DNA of 64,000 bases from an uncultured Bacteroidales bacterium (GTDB lineage: Bacteria; Bacteroidota; Bacteroidia; Bacteroidales; UBA932). The number at the start of each line of letters is the position of its first letter. Positions within the stretch are counted from its first letter, which is position 1. Of this stretch, positions 39,855 to 48,625 are shown one piece after another. The stretch covers positions 1 to 64,000 of the forward strand of contig ONII01000010.1 of NCBI GenBank assembly GCA_900317845.1, given 5' to 3'. The notes beneath the pieces are model-generated. The model searched no databases, had not been told where the DNA came from, and was given only the letters and a program-made list of their open reading frames with translations. The translations under genes and the position numbers were made by a program.

Positions 39855-40388
39855 TTATTGAGCCAGTTGCAATTTAATGAAGGCACGCTTGAGGTCCCGG
39901 CCATAGGCATAGGCCCCCACATCCAGGCTGTCCAGAAGGTACAGGTCCTCCCCCTTGAACAGGGTTTTCTGGGCCAGGGCCTGAATTTCCGCCGCTTTAT
40001 CCAGAGACTCCTTGGGAATGACCAGGTGGCAGGGAATCACGTAGGCTACGGGATTCAGCGCCACGGCATGGGCCACAGCCCGCACCCCCTGCGGATTGCC
40101 CACCAGCGATGCCAGCTCCGTATAGCTATACAGCTTCCGGGGCAGGTCGAAGAGGGTTTTCCACACCTTGAGCTGGAAGGGCGTACCAAAGAGCCGAAGG
40201 TCCTCCCAGCTTAGGTAGGCGGCAAATTCCACCAGCTCTTCCATGGAAATTTTCCGCGTGCCCACAGAACCGGTTTCCCCGGCAGGCAGCGCAGCCAGTT
40301 CCGCGCCGATATGCGGCAGGTGGCGGTAGTCGGTCGCAATGGATGCGACCTTCCCGTCAATTTCCGTCACAATCCATTGAGTATCCAT
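39855..40388 (-). CDS. ogt: Methylated-DNA-[protein]-cysteine S-methyltransferase with PCHL variant
   Basis: 177 residues. C-terminal DNA-binding/transferase domain (about 70-150): FQLKVWKTLFDLPRKLYSYTELA, VRAVAHAVALNPVAYVIPCHLVIP with acceptor Cys120. The usual PCHRV is PCHLV here, so the Arg after the His is replaced by Leu; the DNA-flipping Arg of the RAV segment is present. The N-terminal domain is short. It probably repairs O6-alkylguanine. It is placed inside the six-gene operon, 3 bases from both neighbours. Confidence 0.88.
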   Translation of the reverse strand: MDTQWIVTEIDGKVASIATDYRHLPHIGAELAALPAGETGSVGTRKISMEELVEFAAYLSWEDLRLFGTPFQLKVWKTLFDLPRKLYSYTELASLVGNPQGVRAVAHAVALNPVAYVIPCHLVIPKESLDKAAEIQALAQKTLFKGEDLYLLDSLDVGAYAYGRDLKRAFIKLQLAQ

Positions 40389-40391
40389 AAC

Positions 40392-41123
40392 TTACTTGAG
40401 ATAAGGTTTTAACAGTTCCCAGGGGACATCGGCCGACAGCGCGCCAAAGGCGTACGGAGCAATGTCGTAGGGCTGGAAAATCCAGCCGATGCCTTTTTCG
40501 TCCGGGGAGAAGTTTCCGTTGGGCGCCACATTGTCCCACCAGATGCTGTCCAGGGCATCCTGGTCCCCTGAGAGGGACTCCCGAAGGCTCTGCCGCATGA
40601 GCTCGCTCACCGGCTCCTGGTAGCCCTCCTTGAACAGGTCGGCCTCCGTAACAAGGGCGCCGGTCTTGGGATTAAACACCAGATAGGTGATGGTGTACAT
40701 GCCATGCGCCCCTCCGCGGAAGTAGGAGTAGGTAAGGGCGTAGCACTTGTTCTTGTTCCAATCGGCGGCAAAACTGCCTTTGATTTCATCGCCCCAGGTG
40801 AGTAGCCCTGCGGGAAGCTCGGGATTGGCATTCTCCGTAAGGTACTCGTCAATGAGGTTTTCACGGTAGCGGATGGCCGACTCCTCCACCGTACCGGGAG
40901 CCTCCTCCAGGCCGAAGGCCGTGGTCAGGAGCATGTCGTTGATTTGCCTGCACGCCTCCTTGGGCAGGCCGCCGGTCACATACTCCAGCGAGAGGGTGTA
41001 GAAAAGGGTATCCACGCTGTTCTCTTTAAGCGGCATGGCCATTTCTTCCTCGTAGGTGGCCGTTTGGAAAGATGTGCAGCCGGCAAGCAGGAGCGCTGCA
41101 ACCCCGTACAAATACTTTTTCAT
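40392..41123 (-). CDS. DUF4163/DUF3298 (RsiV-like) lipoprotein
   Basis: 243 residues. Lipobox LLLAGC (Cys16), then DUF4163-type N-terminal part and DUF3298 with YFRGGAHGMYTITYLVFNPKTGALVTEADLF and the ending WIFQPYDIAPYAFG. RsiV relatives bind lysozyme; Bacteroidetes lipoproteins of this family have no assigned role. 3 bases separate it from the S9 peptidase gene upstream and from the ogt gene downstream. Confidence 0.8.
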   Translation of the reverse strand: MKKYLYGVAALLLAGCTSFQTATYEEEMAMPLKENSVDTLFYTLSLEYVTGGLPKEACRQINDMLLTTAFGLEEAPGTVEESAIRYRENLIDEYLTENANPELPAGLLTWGDEIKGSFAADWNKNKCYALTYSYFRGGAHGMYTITYLVFNPKTGALVTEADLFKEGYQEPVSELMRQSLRESLSGDQDALDSIWWDNVAPNGNFSPDEKGIGWIFQPYDIAPYAFGALSADVPWELLKPYLK

Positions 41124-41126
41124 AGC

Positions 41127-43538
41127 TTAGTCGTTATTCAGTTCAGTTACATCTACAGGCCGTTCCCGCTTGTCCCCTATCAGGTAACGGGAATAATGGT
41201 CCGCCATTTTCCAGAAGAAGTAGTCGTTCATGTCCCCGAAGCCATGGCGCTGGCCGGGCAGGACCACCAGTTCAAAGCGCTTGTTGGCCCGGATGAGGGC
41301 ATCTACCACGCGGATGGTGTTGGCGGGGTTCACGTTGTTGTCTTTGTCGCCGGTGACCAGCATCAGGTGCCCCTTCAGACGGGAGGCCAGCTCCTGGTTG
41401 GTATCGATCCGATACACAAACGTGGTGTCCCCTTTGGCCACCTTTTCCTGGATGCCGTGGTGCTGCTCGCTCCACCAGCGGTTGTAGATGCTGTTGTCGT
41501 GGTTGCCGGCGCAGGAAACGGCCGCCTTAAAGAAGTCGTTGTACTTGAGGATGGCCGCCGTGGACATGAAGCCACCGCCGGAATGGCCATGGATGCCCAC
41601 CCGTTTAAGGTCTATATACTTGTGGCGGGCCGCCAGCTGCTGGATGGCGTACTTCTGGTCCTCCAGGCCATAGTCCCGCAGGTTTCCGTAGCCGTAGTTG
41701 TGGTACCACTTGGAGCGGTTGGGGTGGCCGCCGCGGTTGCCCACGGTGATCACAATCATGCCCAGCTGGGCCAGCTGGTCCGTGCGCAGGTTGAAGCGCC
41801 AGGAGATGTCGTTGGCCTCCACCTGCGGGCCGGGATACACATAGTCTGCGATGGCGTACACCTTGGTGGAGTCAAAGTTGAAGGGCTTGTGCATCTCTCC
41901 CCAGAGGTCCGTGATGCCGTCCGCCGCCTTTACCTTGAAGCGCTCCGGGAACTTGTAGCCGGCCGCGAAGAGACGGGAGAAGTCCGCCTCCTCCAGAGCG
42001 GTGCGTTTGCCCGTGGCGGTGTTCACCAGCATGACAGCGGGTTTGTAATCCACGCGGGAGTAGTTGGCTACCAGGTACTTGCCGTCGTCCGAGGCGGTTG
42101 CCAGCACGTCCATATCGTCCATATCCAGCTGCACCATGGCGCCACCGGTGAGCGGAACGCGGTAGTTGTGCATCTGGTAAGGGTTTTCATCGGCCTTGAC
42201 GCCGCACGCGCTCACTACCAGGTAGTTAGGGGTTGAGCCCAGGACATCTTCCACGTGGAAGGCACCTTCAGTGAGGTTGCGCTTGAGGGTGCCGTCCGCC
42301 CCGTAGAGGTACAGGTTGGCCCAGCCGCCGCGCTCGCTCCACCACACAAAATCTCCGCTGGGGAGCAGGTGAGGATTCCGGTTTTCCACATAGGTGTTCA
42401 TGCGCTCCGCCACCAGCGTGCGGGTGCTGTCCTGCCCCACTTCCACCTTGCACAGGTCCAGGCGCTTAAGGTCCCGGCTGCGGCGAAGGAGGAAGAAATG
42501 GTCGTTGCCGCCCAGCCACTTTTCCGAGTAGAACTCCGCAGCCTGGTCTTTGGCCGTGTGCTGGGCGTCCAGGATTTCGCCGTCCTGGTCCTTAAAGGCG
42601 TTCCACTTCACCTCCTGCTGCTTCCCTTGCAGGTCCAGGATAAGGAGTTTGCCCTGCGGGCCGGGCTCCCCGGGCATCTGGTAGTGGTAGGCCTCCAGTT
42701 CCGGACGGGGTTTGGCCAGCGAGTTAATTACCCAGAACTCTTTTACCGGACTCATGTCCCAGCGGATGAGGGCAAAATGCTTGCTGTCCGGAGCCCAGTG
42801 CAGGCGGGCAAAGTTGCGGGCGGTGGAGTCTGCCTCCATGTCTCCACTGTAATTGTCTTCCAGATAGGAAATGTTCTTGCTGCCGTCCGTGGTGAGGGCA
42901 CGTTCTACCAGGGTGCTGTCCTTGGGGTCCTTGGCGGCCTTTTTCAGGTTCTCCTTGTCCATGACCCACAGGTTGTGGTTTTTCACGTACACGCCCATGC
43001 TGCCGTCCGGGCTCACGTTGGCCCAAGAGGGGTATTCGTCCTCATGCTCCTCCGTGTCCCAGGTGAGTTCCTTGGAGGCGATATCGTAATAGAAACGGTA
43101 TTCCACGAACTTATCCGTGGTGCTTCCCAGGCTATCCAGCTTGGGCGTTTTGGAGGTGAGGTCCCACTGGAAACGTTTGTCTTCCTTGAGTTCCAGGTGC
43201 AGGTTCAGGTGCTGGGCGTCGTAAGGGTCACGGGTGACTTCCGTGAGCTGACGGGCCAGTTTGGGAAGGTCGAAAATCTCGCTCTTGTGGCCTGTGGCGG
43301 CATCGACAATAAAATAGTTGACGCCCTCTGCCGTTTTCCAGCTGTACCAGAACTTGTTACTCTCCGCGAACCAGTTGGGGCGGATGCGGATGCTGTACAC
43401 CATTTTGCGCAGCGACTTGGTGGAAAACCGTGCAGCTTGCTCGTAATTGGCCTTTTGCACTTTTTGCGGCTCCTGCGGCTTTTGTGCCTGCAGCGTCAGG
43501 CAAAGCCCCAGTGCCAGGGGGATAAGGAAGCACTTCAT
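41127..43538 (-). CDS. Exported S9B dipeptidyl-peptidase (DPP IV family)
   Basis: 803 residues from MKCFLIPLALGLCL at 43538, the start giving a good signal peptide; an upstream in-frame ATG at 43589 would add 17 non-signal residues. N-terminal eight-bladed DPP IV propeller (about 60-540), then alpha/beta-hydrolase domain with Ser653 in GHSGGG, Asp in TGDKDNNV and His in GQRHGFGD. It removes N-terminal dipeptides, usually X-Pro/X-Ala, in the periplasm. First gene of the six-gene operon with the steroid-type enzymes; a TATCTTTA box lies at 43561-43568. Confidence 0.93.
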   Translation of the reverse strand: MKCFLIPLALGLCLTLQAQKPQEPQKVQKANYEQAARFSTKSLRKMVYSIRIRPNWFAESNKFWYSWKTAEGVNYFIVDAATGHKSEIFDLPKLARQLTEVTRDPYDAQHLNLHLELKEDKRFQWDLTSKTPKLDSLGSTTDKFVEYRFYYDIASKELTWDTEEHEDEYPSWANVSPDGSMGVYVKNHNLWVMDKENLKKAAKDPKDSTLVERALTTDGSKNISYLEDNYSGDMEADSTARNFARLHWAPDSKHFALIRWDMSPVKEFWVINSLAKPRPELEAYHYQMPGEPGPQGKLLILDLQGKQQEVKWNAFKDQDGEILDAQHTAKDQAAEFYSEKWLGGNDHFFLLRRSRDLKRLDLCKVEVGQDSTRTLVAERMNTYVENRNPHLLPSGDFVWWSERGGWANLYLYGADGTLKRNLTEGAFHVEDVLGSTPNYLVVSACGVKADENPYQMHNYRVPLTGGAMVQLDMDDMDVLATASDDGKYLVANYSRVDYKPAVMLVNTATGKRTALEEADFSRLFAAGYKFPERFKVKAADGITDLWGEMHKPFNFDSTKVYAIADYVYPGPQVEANDISWRFNLRTDQLAQLGMIVITVGNRGGHPNRSKWYHNYGYGNLRDYGLEDQKYAIQQLAARHKYIDLKRVGIHGHSGGGFMSTAAILKYNDFFKAAVSCAGNHDNSIYNRWWSEQHHGIQEKVAKGDTTFVYRIDTNQELASRLKGHLMLVTGDKDNNVNPANTIRVVDALIRANKRFELVVLPGQRHGFGDMNDYFFWKMADHYSRYLIGDKRERPVDVTELNND

Positions 43539-43632
43539 ACGCAGTAAATCAATCTTTTGATAAAGATACGAAAAAATTATTATCCCCACTAAAAATCAAG
43601 GCAAAAATCGTGTTCATTTCAAGCTTTTATTG

Positions 43633-43640
43633 TATCTTTG
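43633..43640 (+). promoter_or_regulatory. -7 element of the Cache-sensor pair
   Basis: TATCTTTG, 24 bases before the ATG at 43665; no convincing -33 TTTG. Confidence 0.55.
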
Positions 43641-43664
43641 TGACCTAACCTCCTTTGGGGTACA

Positions 43665-45155
43665 ATGCCCAAACTGAACTTCATACCTAAAACTGAATCT
43701 GCCAAAATCATCCTGCAGACAGTAGCAGCTGTGGCCCTTCTGCTCCTGATCCCCTCCATCTTTGCAATGACCTTCGGAACGCGGATGATTATTAAGGAAG
43801 AGGTGGGTCGGCAGGTCAATCAAGCACTGGACGGCATTGCCTACAGGATAGACAACACCCTCCTTGGCGTAGAGCAGGTTGCCACCCTCATCCAAAAAGA
43901 AATCCCCGCTCGCCTGGACAATCCGCAGGATTTGTATAAACTCTGCGAGGAGGCACTCAATACCAGTCCGTACATCGACGGATGCGCCATTGCCCTGAAT
44001 CCGGACTATTATACGTTGGAAGAAAAACCTTTCATGGCCTATGTCCACAGGGCACGCAAAGCAAATGTCTCCTCCCAAGGCGTCACAAAGCCGTACCAGG
44101 CCGCCAAAACCTTCACCTCCCGCTCGTTTACGGAACAGGAATGGTACACGGAGCCCCTCCAGAAAAGAACCGCCATGTGGGTAGGACCGCTTAAAAACGA
44201 GGAAACGGAAGAAGTCCCCCTCATTTCCTATGACGTCCCCATCATGCTGGACAGCATGGTTGTGGGCGTTCTGGGGGTAGACATGTCCTTGAATGTCCTC
44301 ACCCGGATTACCCGAAATAATCTAACCTCATCCCGGTCTCATATTGCCCTCCTGGACAAAGGCGGCTCCTATATTATCCACCCGGACAGCGTCAAACTCC
44401 ACTACGTGGACAACCTGGGCCAGCTAATGGATGCGGAGGCCCCGGAAGCCATCGAGGTCATTCAGGAAATGCTTGCCGGCAAATCCGGCGAACGCATTGT
44501 CACACTGGAGTCCACGCCGTACCTGGTGGCATATAAGCCCTTCCTGCCGGCCGCTTATCCTGGACGGACAACCGGTCGCCTGGGCTGGAGCATCGCCACC
44601 ATTTATCCGGAAAGCGAACTGAATGACCAATACGACCCCGGCTTCCACCGGGCCATCTTCATGGCCCTTGTGGGCGTCCTGCTGCTTGTCGTCGGCGCCA
44701 TCGTCATCTTTAGAATCAGCGTGAGGCCGCTGAAAAAACTGATGTACGTGACACAATTCATGTCAAAGGGCGATTACGAGCAGCCCGGCGTGGAAACCAC
44801 ACGCACCGACGAGATAGGACGGCTCCAAACCCAATACTATAAAATGCAGCACGCTGTCTCAAAACACATGGAAGAGCTGCAGAGTCTCTCGCAAAGGGAA
44901 GCCAAGCGCGAAGAAGACCTGGCCAGAACCCACAAAAAAACGCAGGAAATCAAGGAGCAAAAAGCTGTGTTCTTTGGCAACATGACCCACCAGATGGCCG
45001 ACGTCACATCGGCCCTCCAGGACAATGTGGAAAAACTGTGTGACTCCGATGCCAAGCTGGGAGAAGAGGAAAAGCGGAAAGTGTTTGACAATATTGAAAT
45101 ATACAGTCAACGCGTGACGGATATCCTGAACGATATGTTAAACGCTAAGAGCTAA
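43665..45155 (+). CDS. Cache-HAMP sensor ending after a DHp-like helix (no ATPase domain)
   Basis: 496 residues. TM1 (about 15-37), double Cache-type periplasmic domain (about 40-325, with MWVGPLKNEETEEVPLISYDVPI and VVGVLGVDMSLNVL), TM2 (about 332-352), HAMP (about 353-405), coiled coil and a DHp-like region with His442 in FFGNMTHQMADV. It stops there; no HATPase box follows. The same H-box (NMTHQ) occurs in the full kinase encoded 7 bases downstream, so this looks like a kinase that lost its catalytic domain or works as a partner of the neighbour. Confidence 0.85.
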   Translation: MPKLNFIPKTESAKIILQTVAAVALLLLIPSIFAMTFGTRMIIKEEVGRQVNQALDGIAYRIDNTLLGVEQVATLIQKEIPARLDNPQDLYKLCEEALNTSPYIDGCAIALNPDYYTLEEKPFMAYVHRARKANVSSQGVTKPYQAAKTFTSRSFTEQEWYTEPLQKRTAMWVGPLKNEETEEVPLISYDVPIMLDSMVVGVLGVDMSLNVLTRITRNNLTSSRSHIALLDKGGSYIIHPDSVKLHYVDNLGQLMDAEAPEAIEVIQEMLAGKSGERIVTLESTPYLVAYKPFLPAAYPGRTTGRLGWSIATIYPESELNDQYDPGFHRAIFMALVGVLLLVVGAIVIFRISVRPLKKLMYVTQFMSKGDYEQPGVETTRTDEIGRLQTQYYKMQHAVSKHMEELQSLSQREAKREEDLARTHKKTQEIKEQKAVFFGNMTHQMADVTSALQDNVEKLCDSDAKLGEEEKRKVFDNIEIYSQRVTDILNDMLNAKS

Positions 45156-45162
45156 GGGCGCC

Positions 45163-47088
45163 ATGGGTAAACTCACCAAATATCTCCGGCATTCGCTCCC
45201 CACAAAGATCAGCCTCGTGATGTTCTTCTTTACGGTGCTGGTGTTTGCCCTGGTAAACAGCTTTTCCATGGTCATGTCACAGCGTCATTTCCACACGGTT
45301 GCCATAAATAATGCCTCGGAGGCCTTGAGCACGGTTGTCGCGCGGGCAGAGCGCTACCTTCAGTCGATAGAAACGGCCACCAACGCAAGCGCCTGGCTGA
45401 TAGAAGAGAATTTCTGCCCGGACTCCCTGCTGGCCTACTCCCGGAGAATGGTCCAGGAAAATGCATTGGTCTCCGGCTGCTCCATATCGGCCCGACCGGA
45501 CCTGTTTCCGGAATTCGAGCGTTATTTCTCCGCCTATACGGTCCGCGAAAAAGATACACTCATCACCACCATCCAGGACCAATACGAGTACTTCGAGTAT
45601 GACTGGTACAGAAAAGCGGCCGTTTCCGGCAAACCCGTTTGGGTGGAACCGTTTATGGATGACAAAGACGGCTCGCTTTCCGCGGACCATATGATTGCCT
45701 CCTACTGCCGCCCGCTTTACAACAAAGAGCACAAGCTGCTGGGCGTAATCTCCACGGACATCTCCCTGCCGGAGTTCTCCAAAACCCTTTCCTCCATAAA
45801 GCCATACCCCCATTCCTACCTTATTGTCGTGGGGCAGGACGGCCGGTACTACGTTCACCGTGACAGCACCAAGATTGTCAACCACACCATCTTCGAGCCC
45901 GTCGATGGCCGGTATATCCCCGACAAACTTTCCCTGGGATACGACATGACCGCCGGACACAGCGGAAGGGTGCACGCAGACATCGGAGGCGTAACATGCC
46001 TGGTTTGCTATCAACCCATTCCCGGAACAACGGCAAGCGCCGCACTCATCTGCCCGGAAAGTGACGTCCTGCAAGGGTACAGGCACTACAACGCGCGCAT
46101 GCTCATTGTCGTCTTTTTCTTCCTGATTATCATCTATTTCATTTGCAGAAGGACGGTGGCCAGGGCTTTCGCTCCCGTGAAGTTGCTGGAAGAACAGTCA
46201 CAACGCATCGCCGACGGCGACTACTCCACCGTCATCGCCCGCAGTACCACCAACAGCGTTGTCGGCCGTTTGCAGAACAGCTTCGCCGACATGCAGGAGA
46301 TTCTCAACAGCCACATCCAGGAACTGAATGCCGCCATTGCCGAGTCGGAAAAACGCAATCAGCAGCTCCAAAAGGCCAATTCCACCCTAGAGGAAGCCAT
46401 CCGCCGCCAGAGTGAGTTCGTTGCAAACATGACGCACCAGATCCGGACTCCCCTGAACCTGATTATGGGCTTTTCCCAGTTGCTGCGGGAAGCCGGCGAC
46501 ACCTTGTCTCCCGAAGAAAAGCAGGCGCTCCTCCATGTTATCGACTACCATACCATGACGCTGAGCAGAATGTCCCTCATGCTGTACGACAGTTCAGACC
46601 GTGGCTACCACGACGAAATGGTGAGTTTCAACTATGACTACGTTTCCTGCAACGCCGTGGCCAAGGAGTGCATCGGGGATGTCAACCGGTATTTCCCCAA
46701 CGTTACGGTCAAGTTCGAGACTGCCATCGGAGACTCCTTTGCCATTATCACCGACCACCTGTACCTCATGCGGAGCATCCGCGAAATTCTGTACAATTCC
46801 GCCAAGTACTCCGACGGAAAAAACATTTCCCTCCGCATAGAGACCAGTAAAACGGCGGTCCGGTTCATCTTTGAAGATACCGGAACCGGCATTCCCCCCA
46901 AGTACCAAGAGCACTTATTCACGCCGTTCTACAAGTATGACAATCTTTCGGAGGGGCTGGGCGTAGGCCTCCCGCTCACCAAGCGGCATGTCATCCTGCT
47001 AGGCGGCACCCTGGAACTGGACCCGGACTACACCAAAGGATGCCGGTTCATCATGACTTTTCCCATTGAAAGTTCCATGAATCACTAA
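45163..47088 (+). CDS. Cache-HAMP sensor histidine kinase
   Basis: 641 residues. TM1 (about 18-38), double Cache domain (about 40-305), TM2 (about 307-327), HAMP, coiled coil, DHp with His425 in FVANMTHQIRTPLNLIMGFSQLL, and HATPase with N-box EILYNSAKYSDG, DTGTGIP and GLGVGLPL. Cytoplasmic kinase output; no response regulator lies beside it in the window, so its partner is elsewhere. Cotranscribed with the truncated paralog before it. Confidence 0.93.
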   Translation: MGKLTKYLRHSLPTKISLVMFFFTVLVFALVNSFSMVMSQRHFHTVAINNASEALSTVVARAERYLQSIETATNASAWLIEENFCPDSLLAYSRRMVQENALVSGCSISARPDLFPEFERYFSAYTVREKDTLITTIQDQYEYFEYDWYRKAAVSGKPVWVEPFMDDKDGSLSADHMIASYCRPLYNKEHKLLGVISTDISLPEFSKTLSSIKPYPHSYLIVVGQDGRYYVHRDSTKIVNHTIFEPVDGRYIPDKLSLGYDMTAGHSGRVHADIGGVTCLVCYQPIPGTTASAALICPESDVLQGYRHYNARMLIVVFFFLIIIYFICRRTVARAFAPVKLLEEQSQRIADGDYSTVIARSTTNSVVGRLQNSFADMQEILNSHIQELNAAIAESEKRNQQLQKANSTLEEAIRRQSEFVANMTHQIRTPLNLIMGFSQLLREAGDTLSPEEKQALLHVIDYHTMTLSRMSLMLYDSSDRGYHDEMVSFNYDYVSCNAVAKECIGDVNRYFPNVTVKFETAIGDSFAIITDHLYLMRSIREILYNSAKYSDGKNISLRIETSKTAVRFIFEDTGTGIPPKYQEHLFTPFYKYDNLSEGLGVGLPLTKRHVILLGGTLELDPDYTKGCRFIMTFPIESSMNH

Positions 47089-47135
47089 ACACTTTTTACT
47101 TGCCCGAACAGCCATTCTAAAACAGGAGTAAAAGT

Positions 47136-48545
47136 TTACCGCTTATACCCCGCAAGGGAAGCGATGATGGGAGCAATTTGGGCGTTGTCCTTCACGGGAA
47201 TAAAGGCTTCGGAACCAGCGCCGGTTACATATAAGCCCACGGGAGAGCCGGAGTGGGAGCCGTAGCTGAAGCGGTAGCCGGCAGCACGGTCCAGTACCTC
47301 GAAGGCGTCGTACACCAACTGGGGATTCACAGAATACAGATTGACTACACCCTGGGTTTTGTTGCCGCCTTTGCCGAAAGTCTTTTCATAGGTATCTTTC
47401 AGTTTGGCTTCATCGGTCTGGCTCACCTCAACGGTATCCCAAAGGCCCAGATACTCCTTGGCGAATGCCTTCACATCCTCCCAGGAAGGTGTTTTGTAAG
47501 GTTTATCCTCCGGGAAGAAAGCTTCCCCAAAGCGCTTTGCAACCCCCACGATAGACAGTTTTTGACCGGCCAGCAGTTCCGGATGAATCTCATATCGGCC
47601 CGCCCCCAGCATAAGACCGCCGGTCTCGTGGTCGGCCGTGACCAGAATGAGGGTTTCCTTGGGATGCCGGGTCAGAAATTCCAAGGCAAGGTCAATGGAA
47701 TTGGCCATGTCTGTGAGCTCCTGGAAGCACGCGGCGGCGTCATTAGAATGGCCGGCATAGTCAATTTTCCCGCCTTCTACCATCATGAAGAAGCCCTTTT
47801 TGCCGAAGTTACGCTCCATATACTCAATTCCCGCCTGCACAAAATCCGACAAACGGGTGTCCCCTTCCTGCCTGTCTATGGCATAAGGCAAGTCTTGCTC
47901 TTCCTTGCCGCTCAGGCACAGCACACGGCCCGAAGCCTGAGCAACGGCCTGGAAGTCCGGTCCCCTGAAGATAGATATCCCGTTATCGGCCGCCATCTGT
48001 TCAAATTCGGCCGGAGTACACTGTGACCGACGGTTCATAATGAAGCCAGCGCCTGCGGCAAAGTCCACGGAGGAGTTGACATACTGGGTGGAAATGTCTT
48101 CATAATTCTGCCGACGGGTGGTATGGGCGACGAAACAGCCCGGCGTGGCGTGGTTGATGCCCACGGAGGTGATGACCGCCGTGCCAAATCCGGACGCCTT
48201 GGCCCATTCTGTGAGGCTGGAGACCGCGACGGTATCCATATCTACACCGATGGCGCCGTTATACGTCTTGACGCCTGTGGCCAAGGCAGTACCGCCAGCG
48301 GCGGAATCCGTCACCAGGGAATTGCCAGACGCCGTGGTAATGAAATTGCGCACCGGGAAATGTGCAAAATTGATGGTCTCTGGTCCATTACCGGTAGCCT
48401 TGTTATACTGCTCGGTACCCATGACCTGGTTGATACCCATGCCGTCACCGATAAAATAAAACACATACTTAACTCGGGGCTGGGAAGTGCAGGAGATGGC
48501 TACCAGTGCCACCAAGAGAAGTTGGAAGAATCGTTTCGTATACAT
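47136..48545 (-). CDS. Alkaline phosphatase (PhoA superfamily), lipoprotein
   Basis: 469 residues from MYTKRFFQLLLV at 48545 with lipobox VAISC (Cys19); the longer frame reaches into the divergent promoter. Metal site FIGDGMG (Asp34), nucleophile Ser81 in TDSAAGGTALATG, metal ligands in VGINHATPG and TADHETGG, and a C-terminal FSYGSHSGSPVGLYVTG. It releases phosphate from monoesters in the periplasm or at the surface. No Pho-box like site was identified. Confidence 0.95.
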   Translation of the reverse strand: MYTKRFFQLLLVALVAISCTSQPRVKYVFYFIGDGMGINQVMGTEQYNKATGNGPETINFAHFPVRNFITTASGNSLVTDSAAGGTALATGVKTYNGAIGVDMDTVAVSSLTEWAKASGFGTAVITSVGINHATPGCFVAHTTRRQNYEDISTQYVNSSVDFAAGAGFIMNRRSQCTPAEFEQMAADNGISIFRGPDFQAVAQASGRVLCLSGKEEQDLPYAIDRQEGDTRLSDFVQAGIEYMERNFGKKGFFMMVEGGKIDYAGHSNDAAACFQELTDMANSIDLALEFLTRHPKETLILVTADHETGGLMLGAGRYEIHPELLAGQKLSIVGVAKRFGEAFFPEDKPYKTPSWEDVKAFAKEYLGLWDTVEVSQTDEAKLKDTYEKTFGKGGNKTQGVVNLYSVNPQLVYDAFEVLDRAAGYRFSYGSHSGSPVGLYVTGAGSEAFIPVKDNAQIAPIIASLAGYKR

Positions 48546-48610
48546 GTAAGTAATTGGCAGATAAAGGTACAAAATAATTGCCATATTGCATGCATTTTCC
48601 GAATAATCCA

Positions 48611-48618
48611 TATCTTTG
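48611..48618 (+). promoter_or_regulatory. -7 element of the symporter gene (near-leaderless)
   Basis: TATCTTTG with 7 bases to the ATG at 48626, giving a leader of about 4 bases. Confidence 0.65.
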
Positions 48619-48625
48619 TATCCGT

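Noticed and set aside
37839-40214. 791-residue plus-strand frame
   Set aside because: Antisense to the OYE, 5-alpha-reductase and ogt genes, and has a His/Arg-rich composition without domain.
47089-47135. Terminator between the sensor kinase and alkaline phosphatase
   Set aside because: ACTTTTTACT and AGTAAAAGT could pair, but with a bulge and a 25-base loop of low GC; too weak to call.
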